Part shown: positions 1-8,293 of the stretch, in pieces
Position numbering within the stretch: position 1 is the first letter of the stretch
Layout of the letters: each line of letters opens with the position of its first letter
Assembly: GCA_035530195.1 (NCBI GenBank)
Contig: DATKVG010000217.1
Location: 5,675 to 69,674, forward strand
Length of the DNA stretch: 64,000 bases
From: JAPLKX01 sp035530195
GTDB lineage: Bacteria; Hydrogenedentota; Hydrogenedentia; Hydrogenedentales; SLHB01
Direction: 5' to 3'
Translations under genes and position numbers: made by a program
Notes under the pieces: generated by a model
Told to the model about the DNA's origin: nothing
The model's database searches: none
What the model saw: the letters and a program-made list of their open reading frames with translations, nothing else

Positions 1-1
1 C

Positions 2-112
2 CCGCTGTTTGTCGACGCGGCGCGCCAGGATTTCACGCTGAGCCCCGAATCGCCCGCGTGGCGCGTGGGGTTCAGGCCCGTCCCGTTCCGTAAGATGGGG
101 CTGAGGAAGTAG
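2..112 (+). CDS. C-terminal end of a right-handed beta-helix protein (partial)
   Basis: The reading frame is open from the window edge to TAG at 110-112. It encodes 36 residues including DFTLSPESPAW and GFRPVPFRKMGL. The motif GF(R/K)P(I/V)P..K.GL closes the beta-helix domain of many secreted right-handed parallel beta-helix proteins, and the next gene has the same motif internally (GFRPIPLDEIGL). That similarity suggests the two are neighbouring paralogues. Everything upstream lies outside the window, so substrate and full length are unknown. Confidence 0.6.
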   Translation, partial: PLFVDAARQDFTLSPESPAWRVGFRPVPFRKMGLRK

Positions 113-136
113 ACTGCATGCAGCAAAAGCGGCAGC

Positions 137-316
137 AAGGAAGCTGTCTCAAAATGAGGCACGACCGTTATGAAGCCTCAAAAGGAAGCTGTCTCAAAAT
201 GAGGCACGACCGTTATGAAGCCTCAAAAGGAAGCTCTCTCAAAATGAGCCGCGACTGTTATGGAGCCCCAAAAGGAAGCTCTCTCAAAATGAGCCGCGAC
301 TGTTATGAAGCCCCAA
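137..316. repeat. Four tandem 45-bp direct repeats
   Basis: Units begin at 137, 182, 227 and 272, each with AAGGAAGCT(G/C)TCTCAAAATGAG followed by a CGAC(C/T)GTTATG(A/G)AGCC segment. Units 1 and 2 are nearly identical, and units 3 and 4 share a second variant. The period is a multiple of three, so an open frame runs through them (118-465), but it has no ribosome binding site and low-complexity content. I read it as non-coding. There are no spacers, so it is not a CRISPR array. Confidence 0.85.
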
Positions 317-326
317 AGGGGCGTGA

Positions 327-469
327 CATGTTAGCCTGGGGCAACGCCCCAGGTAGGGAGCAATCCCAACAACCTAGCCCTGAAGGGGCGTCACAAACCC
401 TTGTTGCGCCCCTTCAGGGCTTGACCATTGTCAATCCGCCGTCCTGGGGCGTTGCCCGAGGCTAACATG
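327..469. repeat. Nested inverted repeat, cruciform-capable element
   Basis: Outer arms 327-351 and 445-469 are 25 nt with one mismatch and contain GGGGCAACGCCCC. Inside them a second perfect 15-nt inverted repeat (376-390 and 407-421, core CCTGAAGGGGCG) has a 16-nt loop. The GGGGCAACGCCCC core recurs at 23066-23078, so it belongs to a dispersed family. The element ends about 100 nt upstream of the large secreted protein gene. Confidence 0.85.
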
Positions 470-572
470 CATGGCTCCTTCAGAGCTTTTTTGTTCGGTG
501 GGCAGTGTTTTAGGACAGCTTCCAAGCTGCCATAGTCCATATAACGACGCGTCGGCAAAAAGGAGATATTTG

Positions 573-3500
573 ATGCGCACTTGCGTAGTGCTGGGAATAT
601 TGGTTGCAGCGGGGCTGGGTGCTTGGGCGGAAGGCGCCGATGTGCAGGGGCTATTCGACCAGGGCGCGGCCGCGATCGACGCGGGGCAGTACGGGCCGGC
701 GCGCGACGCGTTCGAGCAGGCGGCAGCGATGGAAGGGATCGAGGCGGGCCTGCGCAGCCTGGCAACACTGCGCGTGATCGACTGCCTTGTGCTCGAGCAG
801 CGGTATGAAGACGCGGCGCGTGCGTGTGAGGAACTGGCGCGACTCGAGGGAATCCCGCCGCATCATAAATGGGAAGCCGGGCAGTACCTGGACTCCATAA
901 AACGTACTCAAGCGGGCCTGACGCCGCGCGACCCCACGGCGACGCGTGTCAAAATCGAGCCCGACCCATCGCCGGCCGCCGTGTTTTTCATCGGTCCCAA
1001 CGGCGCCGATTCCGCTGAAGGGTCGCAGCAGGCGCCATTCGCCACGTTCGCACGTGCGCTCGATGCGGTGCGGGCGTTGAAACAATCGGCGCCGGACCGG
1101 CTGATGCCGCCGGGCGGCGTGCGAATACGGTTTTTGCCGGGCGTGTACCGGATTCGCGAGGGGCTGAAACTGCCGGTGGACGCATCGGGCCGGGCAGGCG
1201 CGCCGCTCGTGATTGAAGGGAAAGGCGCCAAAATCAGCGGCGGCGTGGTGGTTGAAGGGCTGAAGCCGGTCGAGGACCCGGCGGTGCTCGAGCGGCTTCC
1301 CGAGGAAGCGCGGGGAAAAGTTTTGGAGGCGGATTTAAAAGCACAGGGATTGGATCGGTTTCCGGCGCTTTCATCGCGGGGATTCGCGAAAACACCGCAA
1401 CCGTTTCTGGAAGTTTACGTGAACGGCCAGCCGACAAAGCCGGCGCGGTGGCCCAATGAGGGCTTCGTCAAAACAGGCAAAATCATTGACGCGGGCCTGC
1501 CGGGGTCAGGCACACAAGCGGCGTTCGAGTACGCCGAGGACCGGCCCGCGCGATGGAACGCCGCAAAGGACCTCTACCTCTACGGCTACTGGTTCTATGA
1601 TTGGGCCGACAATTCGGTGCGGGCGTCGATAGACCCCGTAGCGAAAACGTTTACGCTGCCGGATCAGACGGCCTACGGCATCAAAGACGGCCAGTGGTAT
1701 TGCGCGCTGAACCTGCTCGAAGAGATTGACCAGCCGGGCGAATGGTACCTCGACCGCGAGACGGGCCGCCTTTACTTGTATCCGCTGGACGGGCTGAAGG
1801 GTGCGCCGGTCGAGGTGTCGGTGCTCACGGAGCCGCTGCTCGAGATGACGCGGGCGTGGCACGTGCGCGTCGAGGGGCTGACGTTCGAACTGGGCGCGTG
1901 GACGGGCATCGAGATCCGCGGCGGGCGCGACTGCTTCGTCACGGGCTGTGTGGTGCGCAGGGTGGCCGGTACGGGCATCGCAATCGAGGACAGCCGGGAC
2001 TGCGGCGCCCTCAGTTGCGACATCTACACCGTCGGCCGCGGCGGCGTCGAGATAGCCGGTGGCGACAGAAAAACGCTGGCGCCGGGTGGCCTGTTCGTCG
2101 AGAACTGCCACATCTACGACTACTCGAGGGTCGACCACACATACACGCCGGCCGTCGTCATCGAGGGCGCGGGCAACCGGATCGCCCACAACAAGTTTCA
2201 CGACTCGTCGTGCCAGGGCATCCGGCTCGAAGGCAACGACCACGTCGTCGAGTTCAACGAAATTCACGAGGTGGTGCGCGAGTCCGACGATCAAGGCGGG
2301 CTGGACATGTGGGGCAACCCGAGCTACCGCGGCAACGTCCTGCGGTACAACCACTGGCACGACATTGGCAACGGGCGACTGTGCGGCCAGGCGGGCATCC
2401 GGCTGGATGACGCGATCAGCGGGACGGTCGTCTACGGCAACGTGTTCGAGCGGTGCAGCGGGGCCAATTTCGGCGCGGTCCAAATCCACGGCGGCAAAGA
2501 CAACTGGGTCGACAACAACGTCATGGCCGACTGCAAGTACGCGATCAGTTTCTCGCAGTGGGGCAATGTACGCTGGGACAATTTTCTGGCGAGCGATGGT
2601 GTGCAGAAACTGCTGAAGCAAGACGTGGATATCACGCGCCCGCCATACAGCACGAAGTACCCGGACCTCGCGTGGCTGGGCGAGGGCAACGACATCAACA
2701 GGATCTGGCGGAATCTCGTCTACAACTGCGGCGCGTTTCTCACGCGCGACAACGGCCGCGAAAAGCTGGCCAACAACCTGGTGGTGCAGCCAGATCCCGC
2801 GGCAGGCGCGCAAGGATGGAAACCACTGCTTGCCGACGGGACCGCGCTGCGTAAGATCGGTTTCCGGCCGATCCCGTTGGACGAGATCGGGTTGTACGAT
2901 GATGTGTACCGGGCGGGCGCCTCCGTCACTGCGGTGGGCGAGGATCTGCCCGAGCGCGTGGGCTGGCACAAGGCGCAGTACGACGCGGACGGTAAGCTGA
3001 TCCCGTGGACAACCTGGCAGGACGCGGTGGACCGCGAGATGAAATGGTATCTCGACTGCCCGCTTGACCCGTACGGCTACCCGATTTTCGTGTTCACGAC
3101 TTTCATGGACGAGTTGTATCAGCCGTACAAACCCGAGGTAATCCCCGCAACCCAGGACGGAATGGGCATCATCTCGTACCTCAAATACTGGGAATGGTCG
3201 GGCAAACGCGCGGGCGCGCCGAACCCAAAGATCCTCGAATGGGCGCGCAAAATGGGCGACTACCTCGTCGATCAAACCCTGACGCCAAACGAGGGGCCGT
3301 ACCCCGCGTTTACCCGCTCGACCGGCCTCAACACGGACTTCCCGCTGACGCACAGTTCGCAGGGCGACGCGGCCCACGGGCCCAACGTGATCGAGCCGGA
3401 CAAGGGCGGCATCGCGGGATACGCGCTGGTGCTGCTGCATCGCGAGACGGGCGAGAAACGCTACCTGGATCAGGCGGTCCAAAACGCGGACGTGCTGGCG

Positions 3501-4190
3501 AAGAACATGATCGAAGGCGACGCGCTGCATTCGCCGTGGCCGTTCCGGATGGATTCGACCACGGGCCAGTTCTGGGGCGAGCGCAGCGGTAACATGGCGT
3601 TCATCCTGCGGCTGTTCGACGAGTTGCTGGCGCTCGGGATGGACCAATACCGTGCGCCGCGCGAGAAGTTGTGGAAATGGATCAAGACGTACCAGTTCAA
3701 TGCGCCCGAGGACCGCGCGTCGAACCTGTGGATACAGTTCTTCGAAGACATGACTGAGGAGGACAACCGGAACTCGTGGGCGCCGCTCGAGATGGCCCGC
3801 TACCTGATCGAGAAGAAAGAGGCGCTGGACCCCGATTGGAAACTGGATGCGGAGAAATGCATCGATTTCGCAATCCGCAACTTCGGCGACCCGCGACCCG
3901 GCGGCGTAATGCTGATGGGCGAACAGGACTCGGACCGGCGTGCGTGGGGCGGAGCATGCTCGAAACTGGGCGGCGTCGCGGCGATGTTTTACGCCGCGGG
4001 CGGCGGTGACAAATACAAGGAAATCGCGTACCGAAACCTGACGTGGGTGACGTATTTTATCCGCGAGGACGGCGTGCCGTGCGATCAAACCGGCGAGCCG
4101 CGCGTCCGCGAAGGCGGCTGGCAGGAAGATTGCCACACCGATGTCGTGCACAACTTCGTGGACGCCTGGAAAACAGGCGCGTTTCAGTAG
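573..4190 (+). CDS. Secreted multidomain right-handed beta-helix protein with C-terminal alpha/alpha-toroid region
   Basis: The product has 1205 residues from ATG 573, chosen over the longer frame at 471 because AAAGGAGATATTTG lies just upstream and a signal peptide (MRTCVVLGILVAAGLGAWA) follows. Residues 20-100 look like helical TPR-type repeats. From about 130 comes the segment FIGPNGADSAEGSQQAPFAT followed by many short strands rich in G, N and V, typical of parallel beta-helix (PbH1) glycan-degrading or glycan-binding proteins. YVNGQPTKPARWPNEGF resembles GH120-like beta-helix enzymes. The helix ends near GFRPIPLDEIGL. The last 350 residues are helical and aromatic (YLKYWEWSGKRAG, WAPLEMARYLIEKKE) and look like an (alpha/alpha) barrel seen in glycoside hydrolases. 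A periplasmic or extracellular polysaccharide-active role is inferred; substrate and catalytic residues are not identified. Confidence 0.75.
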   Translation: MRTCVVLGILVAAGLGAWAEGADVQGLFDQGAAAIDAGQYGPARDAFEQAAAMEGIEAGLRSLATLRVIDCLVLEQRYEDAARACEELARLEGIPPHHKWEAGQYLDSIKRTQAGLTPRDPTATRVKIEPDPSPAAVFFIGPNGADSAEGSQQAPFATFARALDAVRALKQSAPDRLMPPGGVRIRFLPGVYRIREGLKLPVDASGRAGAPLVIEGKGAKISGGVVVEGLKPVEDPAVLERLPEEARGKVLEADLKAQGLDRFPALSSRGFAKTPQPFLEVYVNGQPTKPARWPNEGFVKTGKIIDAGLPGSGTQAAFEYAEDRPARWNAAKDLYLYGYWFYDWADNSVRASIDPVAKTFTLPDQTAYGIKDGQWYCALNLLEEIDQPGEWYLDRETGRLYLYPLDGLKGAPVEVSVLTEPLLEMTRAWHVRVEGLTFELGAWTGIEIRGGRDCFVTGCVVRRVAGTGIAIEDSRDCGALSCDIYTVGRGGVEIAGGDRKTLAPGGLFVENCHIYDYSRVDHTYTPAVVIEGAGNRIAHNKFHDSSCQGIRLEGNDHVVEFNEIHEVVRESDDQGGLDMWGNPSYRGNVLRYNHWHDIGNGRLCGQAGIRLDDAISGTVVYGNVFERCSGANFGAVQIHGGKDNWVDNNVMADCKYAISFSQWGNVRWDNFLASDGVQKLLKQDVDITRPPYSTKYPDLAWLGEGNDINRIWRNLVYNCGAFLTRDNGREKLANNLVVQPDPAAGAQGWKPLLADGTALRKIGFRPIPLDEIGLYDDVYRAGASVTAVGEDLPERVGWHKAQYDADGKLIPWTTWQDAVDREMKWYLDCPLDPYGYPIFVFTTFMDELYQPYKPEVIPATQDGMGIISYLKYWEWSGKRAGAPNPKILEWARKMGDYLVDQTLTPNEGPYPAFTRSTGLNTDFPLTHSSQGDAAHGPNVIEPDKGGIAGYALVLLHRETGEKRYLDQAVQNADVLAKNMIEGDALHSPWPFRMDSTTGQFWGERSGNMAFILRLFDELLALGMDQYRAPREKLWKWIKTYQFNAPEDRASNLWIQFFEDMTEEDNRNSWAPLEMARYLIEKKEALDPDWKLDAEKCIDFAIRNFGDPRPGGVMLMGEQDSDRRAWGGACSKLGGVAAMFYAAGGGDKYKEIAYRNLTWVTYFIREDGVPCDQTGEPRVREGGWQEDCHTDVVHNFVDAWKTGAFQ

Positions 4191-4389
4191 ACATTCGGCA
4201 CAAGGCCATAATAGGCGCAATCAAAGATGGGGCTGAGACCGAAAAGATGTTTCGGTGGGGTCGCGCTCCCGCGCGACCGGGTGGTGGCGGAGGCGGTGCG
4301 GTGGAGGCCAAGTTCGGGTGATGGCGCCACGGTCGAGCAGGAGCTCGACCCCACCGCGTTGGCGCTTCTACGATGAGAGGACTTTAAGG

Positions 4390-5544
4390 ATGAAGCTCAT
4401 TGTGCGGGGGCATCTGCTCGACGAGACACAGGTGTCCGATGTTGTGGTGGATGCGGGGCATGTGGTGTCGATGGCGCAAGCTGGTCGCGGGCGCGCCGAC
4501 ATCGGCGGGCGCGACTCGATCATCGCCCCGACACTGTTCGACATCCAGGTGAACGGCGTGATGGGGATGGACCTGCAGAGTCCCGCGCTGCGTATCGAGG
4601 ATGTTCGCGGCATCACGGACTATCTTGCGGGCTGGGGTGTGTCGCGGTTTGTGCCGACCGTCATGACGGGCGCGCCGGCCACGATGGCGAGGTCGTGCAG
4701 GGTCATTGCCCAGGCAATCGAGCAGGACCGGGAGGTAGCGCGGGCCGTGCCGGGGATTCATCTCGAGGGGCCGTGCATCTCGCCGGAGGACGGCCCGCGG
4801 GGCGCCCACGCGCGCCGGTACGTGGGCAAACCCGACCTGCGCGCGTTCGACAAGCTGTACGATGCCGCCGCCGGCCGCATCGTATATACGACGGTCGCGC
4901 CGGAATTGCCGGGCGCGGCCGAGTACATTCGCGCACTGACGGCGCGCGGCGTCGTGGTGTCGCTCGGGCATCATAATGCGACGGGCGAGCAGATCGCGCG
5001 CGCGGTCGACGCGGGCGCGCGGATGTGCACGCACCTCGGCAACGGGCTCGCCTCGATGATCCACCGCCACACCAACCCCCTGTGGCCGCAACTGGCCGAC
5101 GACCGGCTGGCCGCATCACTCCTCCCCGATTTGCAGCACCTGCCCGCGCCGATGCTGAAGACGTTCATCCGCGCAAAAGGCCCGCGCAACATCGTGCTGG
5201 CGTCCGACTGTGTTCACATCGCGGGGCAGCCGCCAGGCAGGTACATGCTGGGCGAGATGGCCGTGGAACTGCTGCCGAGCGGCCGGATCTGCCTGAGCGG
5301 CACCGACCTGCTCGGGGGAAGTTCGCTCACGCTGCTGCAGGGTGTCGTCAACGCCGCGCAGACCGGCGCCATGACGATGGCGCAAGCGTTCGCAAGCGCA
5401 TCGGACGTGTCCGCGCGCGTGCTCCGGTTGAAGAACCGCAGTCGTATGCCCGAGCCGGGGAAGAAGGCCGACTTCCTGGTGTTCAGGTTGGAAGAAGGCA
5501 GGGCCGTGCCGCAGGCGGTGTTTGTCAGGGGGAAGTTGGCGTAG
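4390..5544 (+). CDS. nagA: N-acetylglucosamine-6-phosphate deacetylase
   Basis: The protein has 384 residues and removes acetate from GlcNAc-6-phosphate in cytosolic amino-sugar recycling. Family marks are visible: the DIQVNG segment that replaces the HxH of other amidohydrolases, HLEGP with the metal-binding Glu, GHHNA, THLGNG and the catalytic Asp in LASDCVHIAG. The length matches the family. ATG 4390 is preferred over the upstream in-frame start at 4255 because the extra 45 residues are low-complexity and TTTAAGG precedes 4390. The THLFNAM motif of most NagA proteins is THLGNGL here, and GlcNAc specificity is assumed from family. No nagB or transporter is adjacent. Confidence 0.88.
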   Translation: MKLIVRGHLLDETQVSDVVVDAGHVVSMAQAGRGRADIGGRDSIIAPTLFDIQVNGVMGMDLQSPALRIEDVRGITDYLAGWGVSRFVPTVMTGAPATMARSCRVIAQAIEQDREVARAVPGIHLEGPCISPEDGPRGAHARRYVGKPDLRAFDKLYDAAAGRIVYTTVAPELPGAAEYIRALTARGVVVSLGHHNATGEQIARAVDAGARMCTHLGNGLASMIHRHTNPLWPQLADDRLAASLLPDLQHLPAPMLKTFIRAKGPRNIVLASDCVHIAGQPPGRYMLGEMAVELLPSGRICLSGTDLLGGSSLTLLQGVVNAAQTGAMTMAQAFASASDVSARVLRLKNRSRMPEPGKKADFLVFRLEEGRAVPQAVFVRGKLA

Positions 5545-5555
5545 GAAAGAACATA

Positions 5556-5614
5556 GGACGGATCAGACGGATCGGACGGATCGGGACCGATCGGACCGAT
5601 CGGACCGATCAGAC
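5556..5614. repeat. Degenerate CGGATCGGAC satellite between convergent genes
   Basis: This 59-nt stretch of overlapping GGACGGATC and GGACCGATC words fills the gap between nagA and the opposing glycosyltransferase. The first half is roughly complementary to the second, so it could fold into an imperfect hairpin and terminate both transcripts. A shorter copy of the word lies at 16747-16762. Confidence 0.75.
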
Positions 5615-6436
5615 CTATAGCAAGGCGGACAAGACTTCCTCCGCTGTTGGAAAACCTTCTTTCCCTTGGATGACGCGAACATTCTCGCCTCTTGGCGCCC
5701 AGACGGCGGGGTTGGTCGGGCCGAATATGGCGAGGGTGGGGCATCCCACGGCGGCGGCGAGGTGGGTGATACCGCTGTCGTTGCCGATGTAGAGGCGCGC
5801 GCGGGCGAGCGTCCTGCCGAGACTGGCCGGCAACATCGGGGGCAGCGACGGGCCCAGGCCCTGCATCTGCTCTTCGGCAGGCCCCGTGCACCAGACAATC
5901 CGGCGCCCGCGGCGGGTCAGTTCATCGGCCACGGCACGAAAATTATCCAAGGGCCAATTCTTCTGCCGGCCGCCGCTGCCCGGCTGAATGACCACATCGA
6001 GATCCGGCGTATCTTTGATGTCTTTAAACGACAGCCGCGGCGGGCCGGGGTCTTCGAGATCGAGGCAGTCGAGATAGTAGGCCGATGCGTGCCGCACCCA
6101 ATCGGCGGGCGGCAGCCCCGGATAGGCGTGGATCTCCTCGATGCCGCAGCCGCACATTGCATCCAGCATGGCCGCATCCGGCCGGAGCCACGCGACACAT
6201 CGGTCAAATTGGGCCAAAAACCCGCGCAGCCGGGGCGACGGTATCGAGAAAAGCGTGTCGAACTCGCACGCGCCCGCGTCATGGGCGGCGTCGGCCAGCC
6301 CGCCATCGACGGCTATTTGCAGCCGCTCCCGCTTGCCCAGCAGTTCAATAGGGCCGCTGCCGCGGAGCGCCGCCAATGAAGGGCAGGACAGCAGGAAGTC
6401 GCCGATGCCGCCCAGATGAATGACCAGCGTGCGCAT
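5615..6436 (-). CDS. Glycosyltransferase family 9 (heptosyltransferase-like)
   Basis: The protein has 273 residues. The N-terminus TLVIHLGGIGDFLLSCPSLA is the GT9 opening (two Rossmann-like domains). VVIQPGSGGRQKNWPLDNF matches the sugar-nucleotide-binding segment of ADP-heptose transferases, and YIGNDSGITHLAAAVGCPT is the conserved C-terminal block. The start ATG at 6436 overlaps the upstream stop as TGATG, so it is translationally coupled to the membrane glycosyltransferase. An in-frame GTG lies one codon earlier. It is probably cytoplasmic and adds a sugar to a lipid-linked core; the donor is not known. Confidence 0.85.
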   Translation of the reverse strand: MRTLVIHLGGIGDFLLSCPSLAALRGSGPIELLGKRERLQIAVDGGLADAAHDAGACEFDTLFSIPSPRLRGFLAQFDRCVAWLRPDAAMLDAMCGCGIEEIHAYPGLPPADWVRHASAYYLDCLDLEDPGPPRLSFKDIKDTPDLDVVIQPGSGGRQKNWPLDNFRAVADELTRRGRRIVWCTGPAEEQMQGLGPSLPPMLPASLGRTLARARLYIGNDSGITHLAAAVGCPTLAIFGPTNPAVWAPRGENVRVIQGKEGFPTAEEVLSALL

Positions 6437-7986
6437 CACGGGGAACGTTGCACCACTTCATAAATCACGACGCGCGACCGCGGATACGGGGCGAACTCCT
6501 TGATCAGGCGGAGGTCGTCGGGTGCGAGCTGCGGGTTGAGCAGCGGCGCCATACCGGGGGCCATCTGCGCCGTGTAACGCTCATCAACAACGACGTACCG
6601 CGCGCCCGCTTTTTTCGCCCTGGCCACGGCGCCCTCGAGCGAGTCGTTGAGGTCGGGGCCGGTGGACGGCATGCCGGCGTAATAGGCGATCTGGGGTTTG
6701 CGCGAGAAGATGAGTCCCGGCGCCAGATTGTTGTGCATCCACAATCCGGCCGTCTTATATTCGAGTGGTTTCACCGGCTGGCGGTGCATGTAGTCGGCCG
6801 CGAGCGCGAGCGCCACGCCGAAAACCATCAGCAAAACCAGCGACGCGGCCGGCGCAAGGTGCAGCAGCCTGCCAAACCGCAACCTGCGCGCACGACGCGC
6901 TACAACCACAATCCCAAGCGCCGACCACATCGACAGCGCAACCAAAACCGACATCTGATACCGCGGCTCCGGCGAGAGCACAAACAGGCTCAAAAACCAC
7001 TGGCAGAACGCATAGAACAGAACAAAAAACTCGAGGCGCACGTCGCGCTTAAGCGGCGCACCGTCGGGACGCCCCCCGGCCGCGCTTCCCAGCGCCGCGC
7101 TTCTTAGCGCGCTTTGTGGGGGGTGTCCCTCTTTTCCCTCCTCCTCAGGCCGATTAAAAAAACCCGCGCCGATGAACAGCAGCAGCACCGGGCCAAGCAT
7201 GACGGGCAGGACTTCCGTGACCGTCTTGACAGCCGTTTTGGCCATCTCGACGAATTCAAAGTCCATCAGGATTCTGTCGGCGCGATAGTTGATGGCCGCG
7301 TGGCCGGCAACCCGGCTCATATAGGCCGCGTACGCCCCGAGGAGCACGGCGCACACGGCCGCGTAGGGTAGAAGGCGCCACAGCTTTTTGCGCTCGCCGC
7401 GACCGAGCAACAACAGACCCGCAATTGGCGCCGCAGCCAGCAGAAATGTACCTTCCGGCCGCGTCAGGTGGAGCAGGAAAAACGCGAGCGCGGCCGCGGG
7501 AACGTACAAGCCGCCGCGGCGCAACCCCCTCGCCAGAAGCCATACCGACGTGAACCAGAGCGTGGCGGCCAGCATGTCCGGCCCGACGCGGTTCGAATAG
7601 TCGGCCAGCCACGGCCAAAGGGCGACGGCGAGCGCGCTGATGCGGGCAGGGCCGCGCCCGTGCATGTCGCGCGACACGGCGTAGACCGGCAAGACCAGAC
7701 AAATGCCCGCCACAAACGACACAAAAATCCCGGCTGCTTCCCAATTAAGGATAAACAGGCCCGCCAGCGCCGTCAGCGCCGGGTACAAGACGGGGATTTT
7801 CGGGTCAAACCCGAAGAAATGGCCCATCGAAAGCTGCCGCGCCGACTCCAGATAGTGGATCGCATCGGCCGTATCAAGGACTTGCGGGGTGCCAAACACA
7901 AACGCCGCCCGCACAAGAAACGCCAGCACCATCAACATGGCGCAATCCCTGGCGGCGCCCAATCTGTTTTCCACGTTCGTTTCCAC
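6436..7986 (-). CDS. Polytopic membrane glycosyltransferase, GT-C / ArnT-PMT type
   Basis: The protein has 516 residues with about ten hydrophobic segments. An acidic residue follows the first membrane segment (VLDTADAIHYLESARQ), as in GT39/ArnT-like enzymes that use polyprenyl-phosphate sugars. LTRPEGTFLLAAAPIAG and SPEPRYQMSVLVALS fit the PMT_2 pattern. The C-terminal soluble tail AGARYVVVDERYT is also typical. The start is GTG at 7986 (no earlier in-frame start fits), with a promoter directly upstream and no Shine-Dalgarno sequence. Residues around 285-310 are encoded by a palindromic repeat (see 7066-7129). It forms an operon with the GT9 gene. Acceptor unknown. Confidence 0.8.
   Translation of the reverse strand: METNVENRLGAARDCAMLMVLAFLVRAAFVFGTPQVLDTADAIHYLESARQLSMGHFFGFDPKIPVLYPALTALAGLFILNWEAAGIFVSFVAGICLVLPVYAVSRDMHGRGPARISALAVALWPWLADYSNRVGPDMLAATLWFTSVWLLARGLRRGGLYVPAAALAFFLLHLTRPEGTFLLAAAPIAGLLLLGRGERKKLWRLLPYAAVCAVLLGAYAAYMSRVAGHAAINYRADRILMDFEFVEMAKTAVKTVTEVLPVMLGPVLLLFIGAGFFNRPEEEGKEGHPPQSALRSAALGSAAGGRPDGAPLKRDVRLEFFVLFYAFCQWFLSLFVLSPEPRYQMSVLVALSMWSALGIVVVARRARRLRFGRLLHLAPAASLVLLMVFGVALALAADYMHRQPVKPLEYKTAGLWMHNNLAPGLIFSRKPQIAYYAGMPSTGPDLNDSLEGAVARAKKAGARYVVVDERYTAQMAPGMAPLLNPQLAPDDLRLIKEFAPYPRSRVVIYEVVQRSP
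7066..7129. repeat. Palindromic element carried in frame inside a coding sequence
   Basis: GGGACGCCCCCC at the left end pairs with GGGGGGTGTCCC at the right end (12-nt arms, one G-T mismatch) around a GC-rich core with GCGCGCTT words. It lies inside the GT-C gene and encodes a charged, proline/glycine-rich loop between membrane segments. A relative with GGGACACCCCCCGGCCGCGC lies at 57999-58018 in an intergenic gap. I infer a mobile palindrome that inserted without breaking the frame. Confidence 0.7.
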
Positions 7987-7993
7987 GGCTCAG

Positions 7994-8022
7994 ATTCTAC
8001 CCGTGCCTGCCGATTCAATCAA
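7994..8022 (-). promoter_or_regulatory. Predicted leaderless promoter of the GT-C/GT9 operon
   Basis: Read on the minus strand: TTGATT (8022-8017), 17-nt spacer, TAGAAT (7999-7994), then 7 nt to GTG at 7986. No ribosome binding site fits in the gap, so transcription would begin at or beside the start codon. Confidence 0.6.
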
Positions 8023-8032
8023 CGGCGGCGTT

Positions 8033-8293
8033 GGCCCGAAATCATTTCGGGCCATGGAGTTTGTACATTTTCCACCCCCGTGAGATCCCGTTTTTCCAAA
8101 GGCCGCCTTGCGCACCAAAGGCCGCCTTGCACACCAAAAGGCCGCCGGGCGTACCAAGGCTGCCGGACGCATCAAAGGCTGCCGGACACATTCTTGAACC
8201 CGCGAAAGCGGGTGGCTCAGAATGTGGCCCAGGGTGACCGCAGGGAACCCTGGGATAGAGGCTCCCCCCCGTGATAGAAGTCCCCGAAGGGGC
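8033..8293. repeat. Left inverted repeat of the serine-hydrolase insert, with internal 19-bp tandem repeats
   Basis: It starts with a perfect palindrome at 8033-8053 (GGCCCGAAAT arms). TGGAGTTTGTACATTTTCC follows. Five tandem units of about 19 bp (CCAAAGGCCGCCTTGCGCA type) occupy 8096-8191. From 8199 a block with ACCCGCGAAAGCGGGT, GTGGCCCAGGGTGACCG and AGTCCCCGAAGGGGCC matches, in reverse orientation, 10001-10098. Together with 10001-10171 it brackets the hydrolase gene. No gene is visible in 7987-8505 apart from these repeats. Confidence 0.8.

Noticed and set aside
137..316. CRISPR array
   Set aside because: Repeats are directly adjacent with no unique spacers, and no cas genes are present.
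118..465. Open frame of 115 codons through the 45-bp repeats
   Set aside because: Protein is repetitive, has no ribosome binding site or conserved domain, and exists because the repeat length is a multiple of three.
1506..4220. 904-codon open frame on the minus strand, antisense to the beta-helix gene
   Set aside because: Shadow of high-GC codon use; Arg/His/Val-rich without domains, while the plus strand has clear secreted-protein features.
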